Positions 34,326 to 44,879 of a stretch of 64,000 nucleotides of DNA are shown here, piece after piece. Both the position numbers and the translations under genes were made by a program. The stretch is from NCBI GenBank assembly GCA_016748015.1, contig JAAOMT010000661.1:1-64000 (forward strand). The letters are read 5' to 3'. Numbering within the stretch: the first letter of the stretch is position 1; each line of letters opens with the position of its first letter. This DNA comes from Geosiphon pyriformis. Lineage: Eukaryota; Glomeromycota; Glomeromycetes; Archaeosporales; Geosiphonaceae. The notes under the pieces were generated by a model, which had not been told where the DNA came from, searched no databases, and saw nothing but the letters and a program-made list of their open reading frames with translations.

Positions 34326-34689
34326 AAATTGCTCACAGTTGAACAGTTTAATCAATTAGATTGCAATATTTGCGAATAGTTACACGAATGTGTCACGTGA
34401 ATATATGCTAAGTAATATCTAAAGCACATAATATATTTAAGAAGTGTGAAAGATAAGCCAAGTATATAGCAAAGGTTCTAAATATATAAGAAATTGAGTG
34501 AAGAAAAAACCTGTTTGAAAATTTTATCATTGTACAACTCTAAAACTCAACTCTCCGTGTCAAATGCGAATTTGACCTGACATGCGTTTAATTCAAAGAA
34601 TTCCGAGTTTTGAGTCCGATTTCAATTTCTTAAGATAGTAGTTGCTTATTTTATTTTTGACGCAGAAGTAATCTAAAGACAGGGCTATT

Positions 34690-34875
34690 ATGCAATCTAC
34701 GTACAGACAAAACCCCACTGAGAATCTTAAACAACCTATTGGATTAAAAGACATAAATGAGCAACATATTACTCTAAACAGCAATTGTTGGGAATTTCCA
34801 AAATTAGATGGTTACACCTTTTTGAGTTTTAGAGTTCAACATGATGCTATAAAGCACATGGAATCTGACAAATAG
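34690..34875 (+). CDS. Small hypothetical protein, 61 residues
   Basis: ATG-initiated frame with coding-like composition (MQSTYRQNPTENLKQPIGLK...), lying between two HMG genes. No motif, signal peptide or helix is seen. It may be an exon of a longer gene or a relic; function unknown. Confidence 0.3.
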   Translation: MQSTYRQNPTENLKQPIGLKDINEQHITLNSNCWEFPKLDGYTFLSFRVQHDAIKHMESDK

Positions 34876-35619
34876 ATTTTACTACTATTTCTACTACCAC
34901 TTGCAAATGACTCTTCGTCATCGCCTCAGGTTAAATGAAATGAGAAATATGAAGTTCAAAAGTCTATGGAATCCTCCAGTTTAAGCAGGTCGATTCAAAT
35001 ATAAAAACTCACAAAGTTATTCGCATTTTATATTTACTTATAAATCAACATAAATTCCTCAATAAAAGGCTAAACCAATGTATCTGTGCAATGACTCTTC
35101 ACCTTTTTTCTTAATTTAGATTTTCTCAATTAGAATTTTCTATATTGTTTCAAATTTTATCATTATCTAGAACATTCTACCTCTTTTCTGAATAAAATTA
35201 TTGTATGAAATGCAAATCGAAATAATCTAATAAAAATGAACCATTAATCAATTGCCATGATTTCTGCATTTATATAATCACTCACTGGTATTACTAATGC
35301 ACAAATATAGCTTGAGAAGAATGAGGAGTATTTATTTGATGGCACTTGATTTTCTTGGTTAAATTTATAAATTTTTAAATGTAAAGATTGTATAAATTAC
35401 ATTCTAAATAGTATTTTTATAATTTAATATATCTAAACTTTTTTCTATTAGTTCAGATATTTATATCTTCGAAATAAGACTTCTTATCAGGATAAAAAGT
35501 TATAAATAAGAGCTCATTAAGTATAAAGTTAACGGTAGACAATTCAAGTTGCAAAATTTATTATCGTGAAAAATATTTTCAAGGCTTTGCTAAATGTATC
35601 TGAAAAAGACATTAAAAGT

Positions 35620-36108
35620 ATGGCTTTACATCTTCATATTACTAAAGCTACCTTCCCCAATGGATTAAGTATTGAAGTTCCAGTGCCCACACTAGCAAAA
35701 AAGAAACGGTTATTTCAAGAAGACCAAAAACCTCAGAATTTGTTAACTTCCCAAAATCTGTATAACACCAGTCCATACTATTTATTCCTATTGGCCTTAA
35801 AACATCAAGTTAATAGTGATTATACAATTTTACCCAAGATTCATCTGTCTGAAATTAGCATAGTTGCTCTGGTGACATGGAGAGATGCCAAAGAAGATTA
35901 TAGATGGGCTTTTGAACAGAGAGCAAAATGCAAAATTCAATCGTTGGGAGAGTACATTCGTAAAATTATTTCGATACTCAAAGCTTCGCACCTTTTCTCT
36001 ATATCAGTGGAAAGAAATAGTGGAAAAAACTTTTGTAAATCAAAGCCTAAATTATTTAAAAAGCAGTTGAAACAAGCGATTAATTGGCGGAGCAAATTCC
36101 TCAAGTAA
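35620..36108 (+). CDS. Divergent MATA-HMG-like protein
   Basis: The first ATG is at 35620 (the frame is open from 35566 without an ATG), giving 162 residues. An NGLSIEVPVPTL block (residues 14-25) matches NGTVIQIPVPTL of the gene at 38.2 kb. It is followed by a diverged HMG box, about 50-103: SPYYLFLLALKHQV for helix 1, SEISIVALVTWRDA with Trp87, and EDYRWAFEQRAK for helix 3. The basic C-terminal tail (residues 104-162) is Lys/Arg/Ser-rich. The box lacks some basic residues normally found in helix 1, so DNA binding may be altered. It is a recent or retained paralogue pair with 38.2 kb by shared motif order. Confidence 0.65.
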   Translation: MALHLHITKATFPNGLSIEVPVPTLAKKKRLFQEDQKPQNLLTSQNLYNTSPYYLFLLALKHQVNSDYTILPKIHLSEISIVALVTWRDAKEDYRWAFEQRAKCKIQSLGEYIRKIISILKASHLFSISVERNSGKNFCKSKPKLFKKQLKQAINWRSKFLK

Positions 36109-36109
36109 A

Positions 36110-36925
36110 GAAAACATATATTCATATCACTTTTCAGAAAAGCCTAAAATCAAGACAAATTTAGTCAATATTAAACTTTCTTTCTCTAAATATATATAAT
36201 TATTAATTTCTTGTTATTCAAGCAAAACTCAATTAGAAATTTCTGCATTTATTGAACATTTATTTTTCATATTTAAATATTAATATAAAAGTTTTGAATA
36301 AAAAGTTACATCTATAAATTAATTGATAACTGTCTGAAAATGAAATGGTGATCTCATAAATTAAAAAAATTGCATTGGAACTTTTCAGTAAGGTGATGTG
36401 ACACGCGTTACGTATGAAGTATTATAATGTTAAACAATGAACTTTATATCCATTTTAAATGTATTTAATAGGAAAACTTTTCTCCGAAATTGAATAAATT
36501 TATTAAATAAAGAAAAAAGGAAAGAATATATTGTAGCTTTGAAATTTCAGGAGCTTTTTAATGTTTGGAGAACTTTTAAATTTTTAGTTTTATCATTTGC
36601 TTTGTTTCATTTGTTGAAAATATTTGGTTTAACCATTTGAATCTCTTGAAAAAGATTTTTTTTATTTTATAAATAGAATCAACTATCGTGTAAAGAATAA
36701 ATGAAATGATTTTCACGAGTTCAACTTATGTAATCTTTTCCTCATTTTCATGGCTTCAATAAAAATACAATAGAGTCAGAAATGGCGTTTTTAAGTAGAA
36801 AATGTTTTTGTCTATCATAAACAAATTCGATAAATGAGACGAGACAAAGAAAATATCAATTGCAGTACCGAGGCTTTTCATTTGTTAAGACAAATACAAA
36901 ACTTTTCATTTATTATAGATTGTAA
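36110..36925. other. Intergenic, nothing recognised
   Basis: AT-rich spacer between HMG copies, with no frame or repeat of note. Confidence 0.45.
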
Positions 36926-36929
36926 CTGA

Positions 36930-37080
36930 GAGAATAGAGAAAATCATGATAATATGAATACGCAGGGAGATTTTACTAATTAATTTAAAAAGAAATGAAA
37001 TTTTGGCTGACGACAATGTGTTATTAGAAGCAATGGCCAGATATTCATGGAAACTCGCATTTAAATACTTGAAATGAGAA
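36930..37080 (+). pseudogene. HMG-box relic
   Basis: After an in-frame TGA near 36957, the frame reads IRREILLINLKRNEI, then LLEAMARYSWKLAFKYLK to a TGA near 37080. The spacing from the helix-1 Arg to the Trp (about 29 residues) and the alternating pattern match helix 1 and helix 2 of the MATA-HMG boxes nearby. The stretch before the box and helix 3 are lost or interrupted. It is too short to work and was detectable only by comparison with its neighbours. Confidence 0.45.
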
Positions 37081-37109
37081 TCATCAAAACTAAAAGAATC
37101 TTCAATCAT

Positions 37110-38230
37110 TTAAAAGTCTTTTCTTCGGTTAGTTTTTGGATCTCAAATTAAATACTCACTTGAATAATTACCACGCTGTTCTATTAAACTTGGTTTTCGA
37201 ATGTATTATAACTCTGAAAGATATAATAGCTGACTGATATTTAACCTTTCACGTTAGAGATTTTCCACGTCTGCATAATATTTGTGGCAAAAGAGAGGGA
37301 TTTCATAACTCTGTGTAATATAAATTGCCAATTTTTGAGGCAATCCTAAAAATTCGCATAAAGTATAACTTTAATTTTTGAACTACAATATTTAACAATT
37401 ATTAATGTTGTTCAAGTGACTCCTGAGGCTTGGAGCTTTTTCAAAATATAATTATGTGGTCATGTTGCTCTTATTATTAGAAAGAATTATAATAAAACCA
37501 ATGCTGCAAATTTGAAAAAATATGAAATATAGTTTTAGATAAGAAGTTTGCAATGGTTTAAGTTAAATTGAAAAAATATATATTCACTAATTTTATTTAG
37601 AATGGACAAAAAAATTCAATTTTGTTTTAAAGATTTCAAAAATTTTGGTAATTAGCCAGCATAATTATTCAAAACTAATGAAACTCTTAAAGCTTTAAAA
37701 TAGAATATTGCTAATGTATTTAAATTAAAAGAAATGTTCAAGTTTGAGGTGTATGAAAGTTTTTGCTATCTCTAAATTTAAATTAACATATTTTCAAAGG
37801 ATAGGAACAAAGTTCTTTGCTTTGTAAACAACTTTTGAAATATTTTTCACAAAAATATTTTCTATTTAAGAAACTTGAATTTCTAAAAAATCTTGGATAT
37901 CTTATTTTATTTAAAAAACTAAAAATTTTTAATTAGTAAAAATATTTTGCTAAATTTTAGGAATCAAATTAAAAAAATTACTAACACCACATATTTACAG
38001 TAATTTAGAAACACATAATTTTTGTACTTACTTTAGAATTAAGAAAGAATTATTACTTTACTTTAAAAGAAGATGGGGAATTTCGATATTTAGATATATA
38101 TGTTTGACCCGCTTTATCATATATATTATTAAAACCAAGACAAAAATCAATTAGGAAAATACTTTGAATTGAAAAAATTGCTTATTTCATGGTAAAAGTA
38201 GAAGTGTTGGAAAGAATTTTATATGGAAGG
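37110..38230. other. Intergenic, nothing recognised
   Basis: AT-rich spacer between HMG copies without a recognisable feature. Confidence 0.45.
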
Positions 38231-38233
38231 CTT

Positions 38234-38641
38234 TTAGATATCACGCGCTAATATGTAGAATTGAAAACGATACTCCTCCACCGCCTCGCTCCAACTTTTT
38301 GAAGCAACCATCGAAATTTCGTGATTCATCTTAGTTCTGCAAGGTACATTAGCCTCATCCACTATTTTTTTAAGGGTGAGCCTGAAAAGATTAAAAGAGT
38401 TCGTTTCGAAATTGGTAGAAGGTAAAGAAATGCAATCTTTTTGAGATTCTTCGAGAATTTTTTGAAGTTCTGATAGAGTTGGCACTGGAATCTGAATAAC
38501 TGTTCCATTAGATAATACAGCCTGAGTAAACAGAGATGTGCTTTGGGGATGTATTTCTTGATTCATGAGTAATGGAGTGGTTTCATCAGCGACTGTGATG
38601 ATTGTATTTGACAATTTTTGAAACCATTTACAAAAACACAT
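38234..38641 (-). CDS. Divergent MATA-HMG-like protein, short helix 3
   Basis: From the ATG at 38639-38641 (the frame is open to 38695 only through a TTG), giving 135 residues. NGTVIQIPVPTLSELQKIL (residues 45-63) carries the proline motif. The HMG-like region then runs from about 80: NSFNLFRLTLKKIV for helix 1, NHEISMVASKSWSEAVEEYR with Trp117, and a short helix 3 ending FQFYILARDI. It stops where other copies have several more turns of helix 3, so it may be C-terminally truncated. It is on the opposite strand to its paralogue at 35.6 kb. Confidence 0.65.
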   Translation of the reverse strand: MCFCKWFQKLSNTIITVADETTPLLMNQEIHPQSTSLFTQAVLSNGTVIQIPVPTLSELQKILEESQKDCISLPSTNFETNSFNLFRLTLKKIVDEANVPCRTKMNHEISMVASKSWSEAVEEYRFQFYILARDI

Positions 38642-38841
38642 TTTATTGAATATTAATGTACAATTTTTGTAATTTCTACACTGGGTGATATCCAAACCTA
38701 ATTTTTGGGTTTATTACAGGAAGCCTAATGAAGAGAATTAATTTTTCCCACCTTAGATTTCAAAAATACCCCAGAAAGTGAATTATTTATTTAAATTCTC
38801 AACCCTTTAACGAAATACAATAATGGGGAAAATATGAATTA

Positions 38842-39060
38842 TCAAAAAATTTCTTTCAAACCCAAAGCGGCATTAACATCTTGATGGCCAAAACGACCAT
38901 TATTTCGGTAACATCTAGGAAATTTTATTTTTGTAGTAAGCCTTATTTGGGAGATGTTCTTATGTTTACCCACTTTCAGACATGAGATCTTCGTGTATCT
39001 CAGTCTGCAAGTGATCACATTTCCCTTGCAACTTTTGAATAGGTTCAATTTACAAATTGG
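38842..39060 (-). pseudogene. Possible TnpB/Fanzor-like zinc-ribbon tail, relic
   Basis: The minus-strand frame reads YTKISCLKVGKHKN, then IKFPRCYRNNGRFGHQDVNA and ALGL. The close of RuvC-like nucleases of the TnpB/Fanzor family normally has 'Y.TSK.C..C ... C..C ... (R/H).DVNAA.NI', and GHQDVNAALGL fits the last motif well. Only part of the cysteine set remains, and no upstream RuvC motifs (DxG, ExL) were found. This would be the end of an old transposon-borne RNA-guided nuclease; the call rests on a short match. Confidence 0.25.
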
Positions 39061-39329
39061 AGATGGTCGAATTTGAAAAGTTCAACAATAATTCTTTGAT
39101 ATATCAAAAGATTGTCGGTAACCAATAAAAAATGATTGCTAATCCTCACGTTATATTTTTAGTATTTGTACGACTCGTTTCCTGCGTGAAATAATCAAAT
39201 TTTTTTTTCAAATTATTTGATATTGTTGTCTGCAGAACAAAAGATTTGTCCTTTTGAACAAATTGCTGAAATAAGTCAGTATTTAGGTTTTTTGAATTAG
39301 ATTCCAAGCTGATAGTTGTCATTGTCAAA

Positions 39330-41258
39330 AAAACTTGAAATATTTTTTTGAATGATAAGAACTCCTAATCTCCATTATTGGAATGAATTTCTTGTTTACT
39401 AAAATGAGTTAAATTGTTTTCAATAAAAATTCTCTAGCCAATAAAGGTATTTTTTAAGGAATTAAAAGAGTCTGAAAATTTGTTCTTGTAAGATTAAAAG
39501 TTTTCTTTTGATTTTGTAATTATGTTCTGAGACCAACTTGGCTGAAAATGATTGTTGAGCTGTACAATATATTGAGAGATACATTGAAATTCAATAATTG
39601 ATATGTCCCTTCAGCAATTATCAATTTTGAATAACTTTAATTGATATTCTGGTCGTCTGATTGGAAAAAGGTTACGGTGAAGGATTCACTTGATTGAATT
39701 AGCTTTCAAGCTATACTTTAAAGATTCAGAAAGAAAAATCATGTCTTTTCAATTTATGATTCACTCACAACTTTTCTCTTATAGTTAAATTGAACAGCAA
39801 TAGAAAAAAATTATTAAATTTTTATTTTTTGTTTTCGCTTGAATGGCTAAAATCAGGCTTTTTTTTATAACTATGTCTTAATAAATGACAAAAGCAATCA
39901 ACGATTGAAAGACAATCATATGAATATTTTAATTTAAGAATTTTGAAAAATTTTATTCGATTCAAATTTTCCTGGGTAAAATAGCTCTCACAGATGATAA
40001 AATGGTTTATTTTCTTTCTTAAAAAATAATGAAAACATATAGATCGAAAATCTAATTGTTTGAATACAAATTTTGAAGGAAATATTTAATTACCTAGGCG
40101 AAATCTCACATGAAAAGAAACGGAAGTCTTTTATTAAGCCAGTTATTACATTTTTGAAAATCAAAATATGCACTATAAAATATTTTTCTATTAAAATTCT
40201 CTAGTCGAAGTCTACATCATGATGTTTATGTTAATCAGAGCTTATTCAGGGCATTTTTCTATGGGAAACTTTATTCTTATCTAGGATGTATTGTGACTAA
40301 ATTTTTTCAAGATCAGAATTTAAGTTGGCATAAATTATTTGTTTATTTATAAATTCATGGAATATAAGTTACTTTAAAGCTATCTAGCTATCAAACACCA
40401 TTCTTAAAATTGATTAGCTGAAAATTATTTTAAATTTTTTTGGAAAAATTCATAAGATTTAAAAATTTATTATGTTACAGCATTTTTTAGTCCAAACTTT
40501 ATAAATTTTAACATAAAATGAAATAAGATATAATCAGGAATTTAAAAATTTAAATACCAATAAAAAATTCAATTTAACAGTATAAATTGTTAATTATTTT
40601 TTATTAATTAAAATTTTATTATAATTAATATTTTATAATATAAATTATTGTGAAAATAAGCTTTTTTATATTAGACAAATTTTTTTTTAAAAGCATTTAT
40701 AAAAATAAATATTTTACTATTTTTATTATAGCAATAATAAAAATGTACACAATATTATTTTTTTACAATTAGTATTTAAATAAATTATCTAAATTAAATT
40801 TATAATAATATTAAACAAAATAAAATTTTATCTCAACTGTGAAGCAATAATTATTATTGATTTATTCTTTTTAATTAATTATAAAATATTAAAAGCATTA
40901 ATAATCTAATAAAAAAAATAAAAAAAGAAGTTAAATTTGCTATAAGACAATACATATGATCGAAAATTACAAATTATTAATTTATTTATTTTTCAATAAT
41001 ATTTTGCATCAAAAAATGAAAAAAAAAATTTGATAAAAAGTTGCTTTATGATTTCTTATTAATTTTGATATAGATTTAATATTTCTTATCATTTTAACCA
41101 AATGATTATATTTAAAATGCTTTGCAGAATGTTTAACTAATCTTAAAAATTATTTACAAATATCTTGTTTTCTAAGACTGAAACAATGAATAAAAAAGTA
41201 AAAGTAAAACTTGCAAATAATTTAAATTCTTTATGCTTTGTACCTTTTATCTTTTATC

Positions 41259-41293
<35 letters not shown>

Positions 41294-42555
41294 TTGTTTT
41301 TATATAGTTGATGTAAAGTTATTAAAAATGTTTAAATGTAATCAATGTAAAATAGTAATGAATAGGAATTTTAATGACGCCCGAAAGATATTTTCAATAC
41401 TTTGCTTGATGTATTTATTTATATGCGGTATATATGCAATAATTAATCTTTTTGAATAAATTATCAATTCAATCCGGAGCTAAAAAGATATTATGCGTTA
41501 AAATACTGGTCACAGCATAATTAAAAATAATATCTTTAGAACAGAAAAGTTTTAATCAATTTGGAAAATTAAGAATAGTTATATGAAAATTTTAATTCAG
41601 TTATTCATAAATAAAAAGAGTTACATTTAGCAAAGATTAAAATAAATTCCGAAGGTCATTAGTTAAAAAAACTTGTGCAAGATTTGGTTTAATTAACATT
41701 ACATCAACTTTTAATAGAAAATTTAAACAAAAAGCACTATTGATTTCGGAAGTTTTTGAGTTTTATATCTAACAAAGAAATCAGTTCTTTCTTGAACTTT
41801 TTCGGCTTTATATAATAAAAGAGTAAAAATCCAGATCTTCTTTTTAAATATATCATATTTACAACCATTTTTGAAATTTTTTACACAAAATTTTGGGTAA
41901 TCTTTAATGTACCAATTAAAATCCTAACTAAAATGGTCTATTTGAGAATTTTTTACCTTTTAAAAAAGGTCAATACATGGTTTGCCATAGAAGAATGACC
42001 TATTGTGATTGACTTGGAAATTTATAAATGCATTCAATTTTTATGAATTAAATTAAGGAAAATTTATAAAATGTATCACAAAGACTGCATTACTGAACGT
42101 CCGAGATCAAAAAATATCGAAGCTTTTTTGCTCTATAAATTGATTTGAACAGAATGAAAAGATATTATCTAAAAATTGAATGGGAACAAGAACGTTAAAT
42201 GTGTATATTATTTAGTTTTAATTAGGGTTCTTAATTTGGTGATTTTTTTTCGGAATTTTTAAGACTCTTTAGCAAGATAAAAGGAAGCAAATTATCTGGT
42301 TCAGTTAGTTAGTCCATGAAAGAATAAGTAATAAATGAGACTTTAAAGCTTTTAAAGCCTCTATATATATGAAAACATATTTCAATAGCATCTTTGTTTT
42401 TTGTTTTTTTAAATGCAAATTTTCTAAACCGAAAAACGAGAATCAAATATCAAGGGCAACACGTTTGAATGTTTTTGCTTTAGGAGCCATTAGTATTATT
42501 AATCGAATTTCCTAATGTGATGCTAGTCATGTTCGGAAATTATGAATAATTTCCT
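39330..42555. other. Intergenic, AT-rich in its middle
   Basis: 40440-41230 has the composition of the large AT island. No gene is recognised; the short frame at 41238-41459 is driven by the ATT microsatellite. Confidence 0.45.
41263..41293 (+). repeat. (ATT)n microsatellite
   Basis: About ten perfect ATT units. Confidence 0.9.
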
Positions 42556-42561
42556 TCCCAG

Positions 42562-42806
42562 TGGGTACAACAAACAATGATCAAAAGTTTACCAATTAAT
42601 CATAAACTTTTTTTGCAATCTACAACTAAATTGGTTCAGGTAAAAATTCTCAATTTTTTCAGGCTTCATTTCTGGCTCGAATAATGAATCCAGTTAACGC
42701 ATGTTTAGAAAATGGTAAGCCACTTGTGAGTCTTCAAAATGGCGACAATTATCTAGCTATAAATTATTCATATAATAAGCGTCACTCATTTACAGTCTTG
42801 GACTAA
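42562..42806 (+). CDS. 3' end of a spliced gene, unknown product
   Basis: A pyrimidine-rich acceptor (TTTCCTTCCCAG) precedes exon 42562-42639, which reads WVQQTMIKSLPINHKLFLQS then TTKLVQ. It ends at a GTAAAA donor. A 23-bp gap with an excellent acceptor (TTTTTTCAG) leads to exon 42663-42806, starting ASFLARIMNPVNACLENGKP and stopping at 42804-42806. Both joins are phase 0. The 23-bp gap is far too short for a normal fungal intron, so it may instead be a frame disruption; the two exons are nevertheless clearly coding-like. The 5' exons were not found. The family is not recognised. Confidence 0.35.
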
Positions 42807-43200
42807 AAATACCGTGAGAATAATTTTAATACATAAATTTATAATAATTTTAATTTATTATTTCATGTATCAAAAATTTTTATGACGAATTGAAATTCCT
42901 TGTGAAAAAAAATATTGATAATGAGAATTTAATAAAATTAAAAAATATGAAGGCTTTTTGATCCAACAATCTTTTGTGAGTTTGAATATTCCCAGTGAGG
43001 AAAAACAATAAATCATTTTATTTATTGTTTTGAAACAAAAATTGTAAATATTCTTTCTGATTACTTATATATACATATATATACATACATATATAAAGGT
43101 TTGTTTTTTTTTAAGTTAGATCATGAAAATCAGACCGAATCAAAGAATTTTAATTCTAATTTAGTTTTCCATTTTTCGAAATTCTTTTGAAAAACCAGAA
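42807..43200. other. Intergenic with TA microsatellite
   Basis: A short imperfect TATATACA run at 43065-43097; otherwise nothing recognised. Confidence 0.5.
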
Positions 43201-43202
43201 TC

Positions 43203-43514
43203 TCAATAACTTTTATAATAGAAAAATGAAAACCTACTCATCCAGTTGTGTGTGAAACTGAATAAATTTCCACTATTATCTTTTCGTAAATAGTATTTTT
43301 TATTAAAATTACCAAAATCCTTATGTAATCTTGTTGCCTGTTTCATTTGAGATTTTTGCATGCAAGATACAAAAAACTTTCCGAAGATTGAATCTGTAAG
43401 ATGCATATCATTACATAATTTATAATGCTTCTTATAAATCCAAAATAAAAAAAAATTCATTTGATTAAGAGATTTTGAAATGACATATTGTATGGATTCG
43501 TGGGAAATGTTCAT
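43203..43514 (-). CDS. Probable HMG-box-like protein, degenerate
   Basis: A true ATG at 43512-43514 and 103 residues. Residues 20-70 follow the pattern of the neighbouring HMG boxes: NFFLFWIYKKHYKLCNDMHL for helix 1 and the turn, DSIFGKFFVSCMQKS where others have 'IS..A...W..EP', and MKQATRLHKDFGNF for helix 3. The conserved Trp is replaced (Cys51/Met52) and the N-terminal proline motif is absent, so it would be a poor DNA binder or a relic. The assignment is by pattern only; it may be an unrelated small protein. Confidence 0.4.
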   Translation of the reverse strand: MNISHESIQYVISKSLNQMNFFLFWIYKKHYKLCNDMHLTDSIFGKFFVSCMQKSQMKQATRLHKDFGNFNKKYYLRKDNSGNLFSFTHNWMSRFSFFYYKSY

Positions 43515-44085
43515 ATTTAATATGTCAAATATAGATGTGTTGAAAGTAACAACTTTTTTGTATTACCTATTAAAAAATTTTTGACAACTAACTAAATCTT
43601 TTTCGTTTCAATAAATGGTTTCATTGTAGTAGGAAGCTTGGTCAGGTTCTCTTTATTCGCTTTGAACTCAACTTTTTACTCCTTTGTTTTAATTCTCTTT
43701 ACTCACATGAGGAAAAACTTCCCTTGTTTCACAAGTCCTAGATCACATATTTTACGTGTAACGGTGTTGGTAATTTATTGTCCAATAAGGAGACCTAGTC
43801 AAAATGGTAATCGAAGAATCAATCAAAATCTCGATTTTACGAAATGAAAAAATGTACAATTCATGACATTTCGATTTAGTCGATATTTATCAAACTTTGT
43901 AATCATCTTCAATCATGACGTTATTGTGATGAATATATTAAATTACATCTGACCAATCATTTGTCTTCAAACGTGATTGATAAATTTAAAAAGGAACTTA
44001 TAAAAAAGCTGGGAATTATTACTACTTACACTCACTAACTATTCAACTTTCACATTTTTCTATTTGAAAAAAACGAAAAAAGAGC
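43515..44085. promoter_or_regulatory. Upstream region of the membrane-protein gene
   Basis: Gene-free sequence 5' of the ATG at 44090. No defined element is recognised; the frame at 43638-43847 shows no coding character. Confidence 0.25.
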
Positions 44086-44089
44086 CATT

Positions 44090-44787
44090 ATGTCTATTAC
44101 TACTGCTAAATATGAAAATGTATTGGGCCATTATCAGCCTGGAGATCGATATCCACCTGAGGCTTTTGACACCTTCTTTGCAAGAAGTGCCGTTCGTGCC
44201 ACTTGGATTGGTTTTTTTGTCCTATTTCTTATATGGGGTTTTCTTTGGTAAAGAATAATCAGTGTAAAATTTTAATTGATGATGAGTGAAATTTAATTGT
44301 TTTTTTTTTTTGGTTTCCTTTTCAAGGCTCACACTTATGAGCAGATTGCATTTACACGATGATCGTGCGGGAAATGCTGGTGCCCCGACTGACCCTGACC
44401 TCGGTGCAACTAACGGAAATCGAAGTAGAAGAGAACTTACAGTAAGGAATTTTTAAGCATAATAGGAAGTTATTGAATAATATTAAATTTACTTTTTACT
44501 ATTCCTAGCATCGTTCACTCAAACGCGCTACCAATCTCGCTCGTGACCTCCTCTTCGGGCTTCTTGCCGCGCTAACCATTAATTCTTTCGGACGTGGCAC
44601 ATCGGTACCTGGTTTAATCTTGACTTGGATCTATATTGTAGGATCTATTACATGGATTGCCACAGAACTTTTGGGGGGTTTCTTTTTAATCCGTTTGATT
44701 TTGGCTCCTATACACTTCTTAATCTTATTGGCTATTTTCATCCTGGCTTATGCTCTTGGTTGGCGATATTTTTCTCCACTGTGGTAG
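44090..44787 (+). CDS. Four-helix integral membrane protein, 3 exons (intact)
   Basis: Exons 44090-44247, 44327-44441 and 44509-44787 join cleanly (GTAAAG and GTAAGG donors, CAAG and CTAG acceptors, phases 2 and 0) into 183 residues without a stop. The N-terminal 35 residues are polar (MSITTAKYENVLGHYQPGDR). Helix 1 lies at about 38-58 (WIGFFVLFLIWGFLWLTLM). A hydrophilic loop rich in Asn, Gly and Arg follows at 60-100. Three further hydrophobic segments cover about 103-178, ending ILAYALGWRYFSPLW. The basic-residue distribution (SLKRATNLAR before helix 2) suggests a defined topology. The higher G+C of exon 3 and the clean frame indicate active selection. Family unknown; the arrangement is loosely reminiscent of MAPEG-type four-helix proteins but without their signature residues. 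Confidence 0.75.
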
Positions 44788-44822
44788 TTTTTTTTGAGAG
44801 GTGTCCTTATTCCCAAAACTTG

Positions 44823-44843
44823 GCTGCTGCTGCTGCTGCTGCT
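44823..44843 (+). repeat. (GCT)7 trinucleotide repeat
   Basis: Seven GCT units 36 bp past the stop of the membrane-protein gene, probably in its 3' untranslated region. Confidence 0.9.
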
Positions 44844-44879
44844 TTCGAAGCTGTTTATTTATGTCAATTTTTCTTTTAA

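Noticed and set aside
36906-37109. Minus-strand 67-codon frame
   Set aside because: Antisense to the HMG-box relic read on the plus strand.
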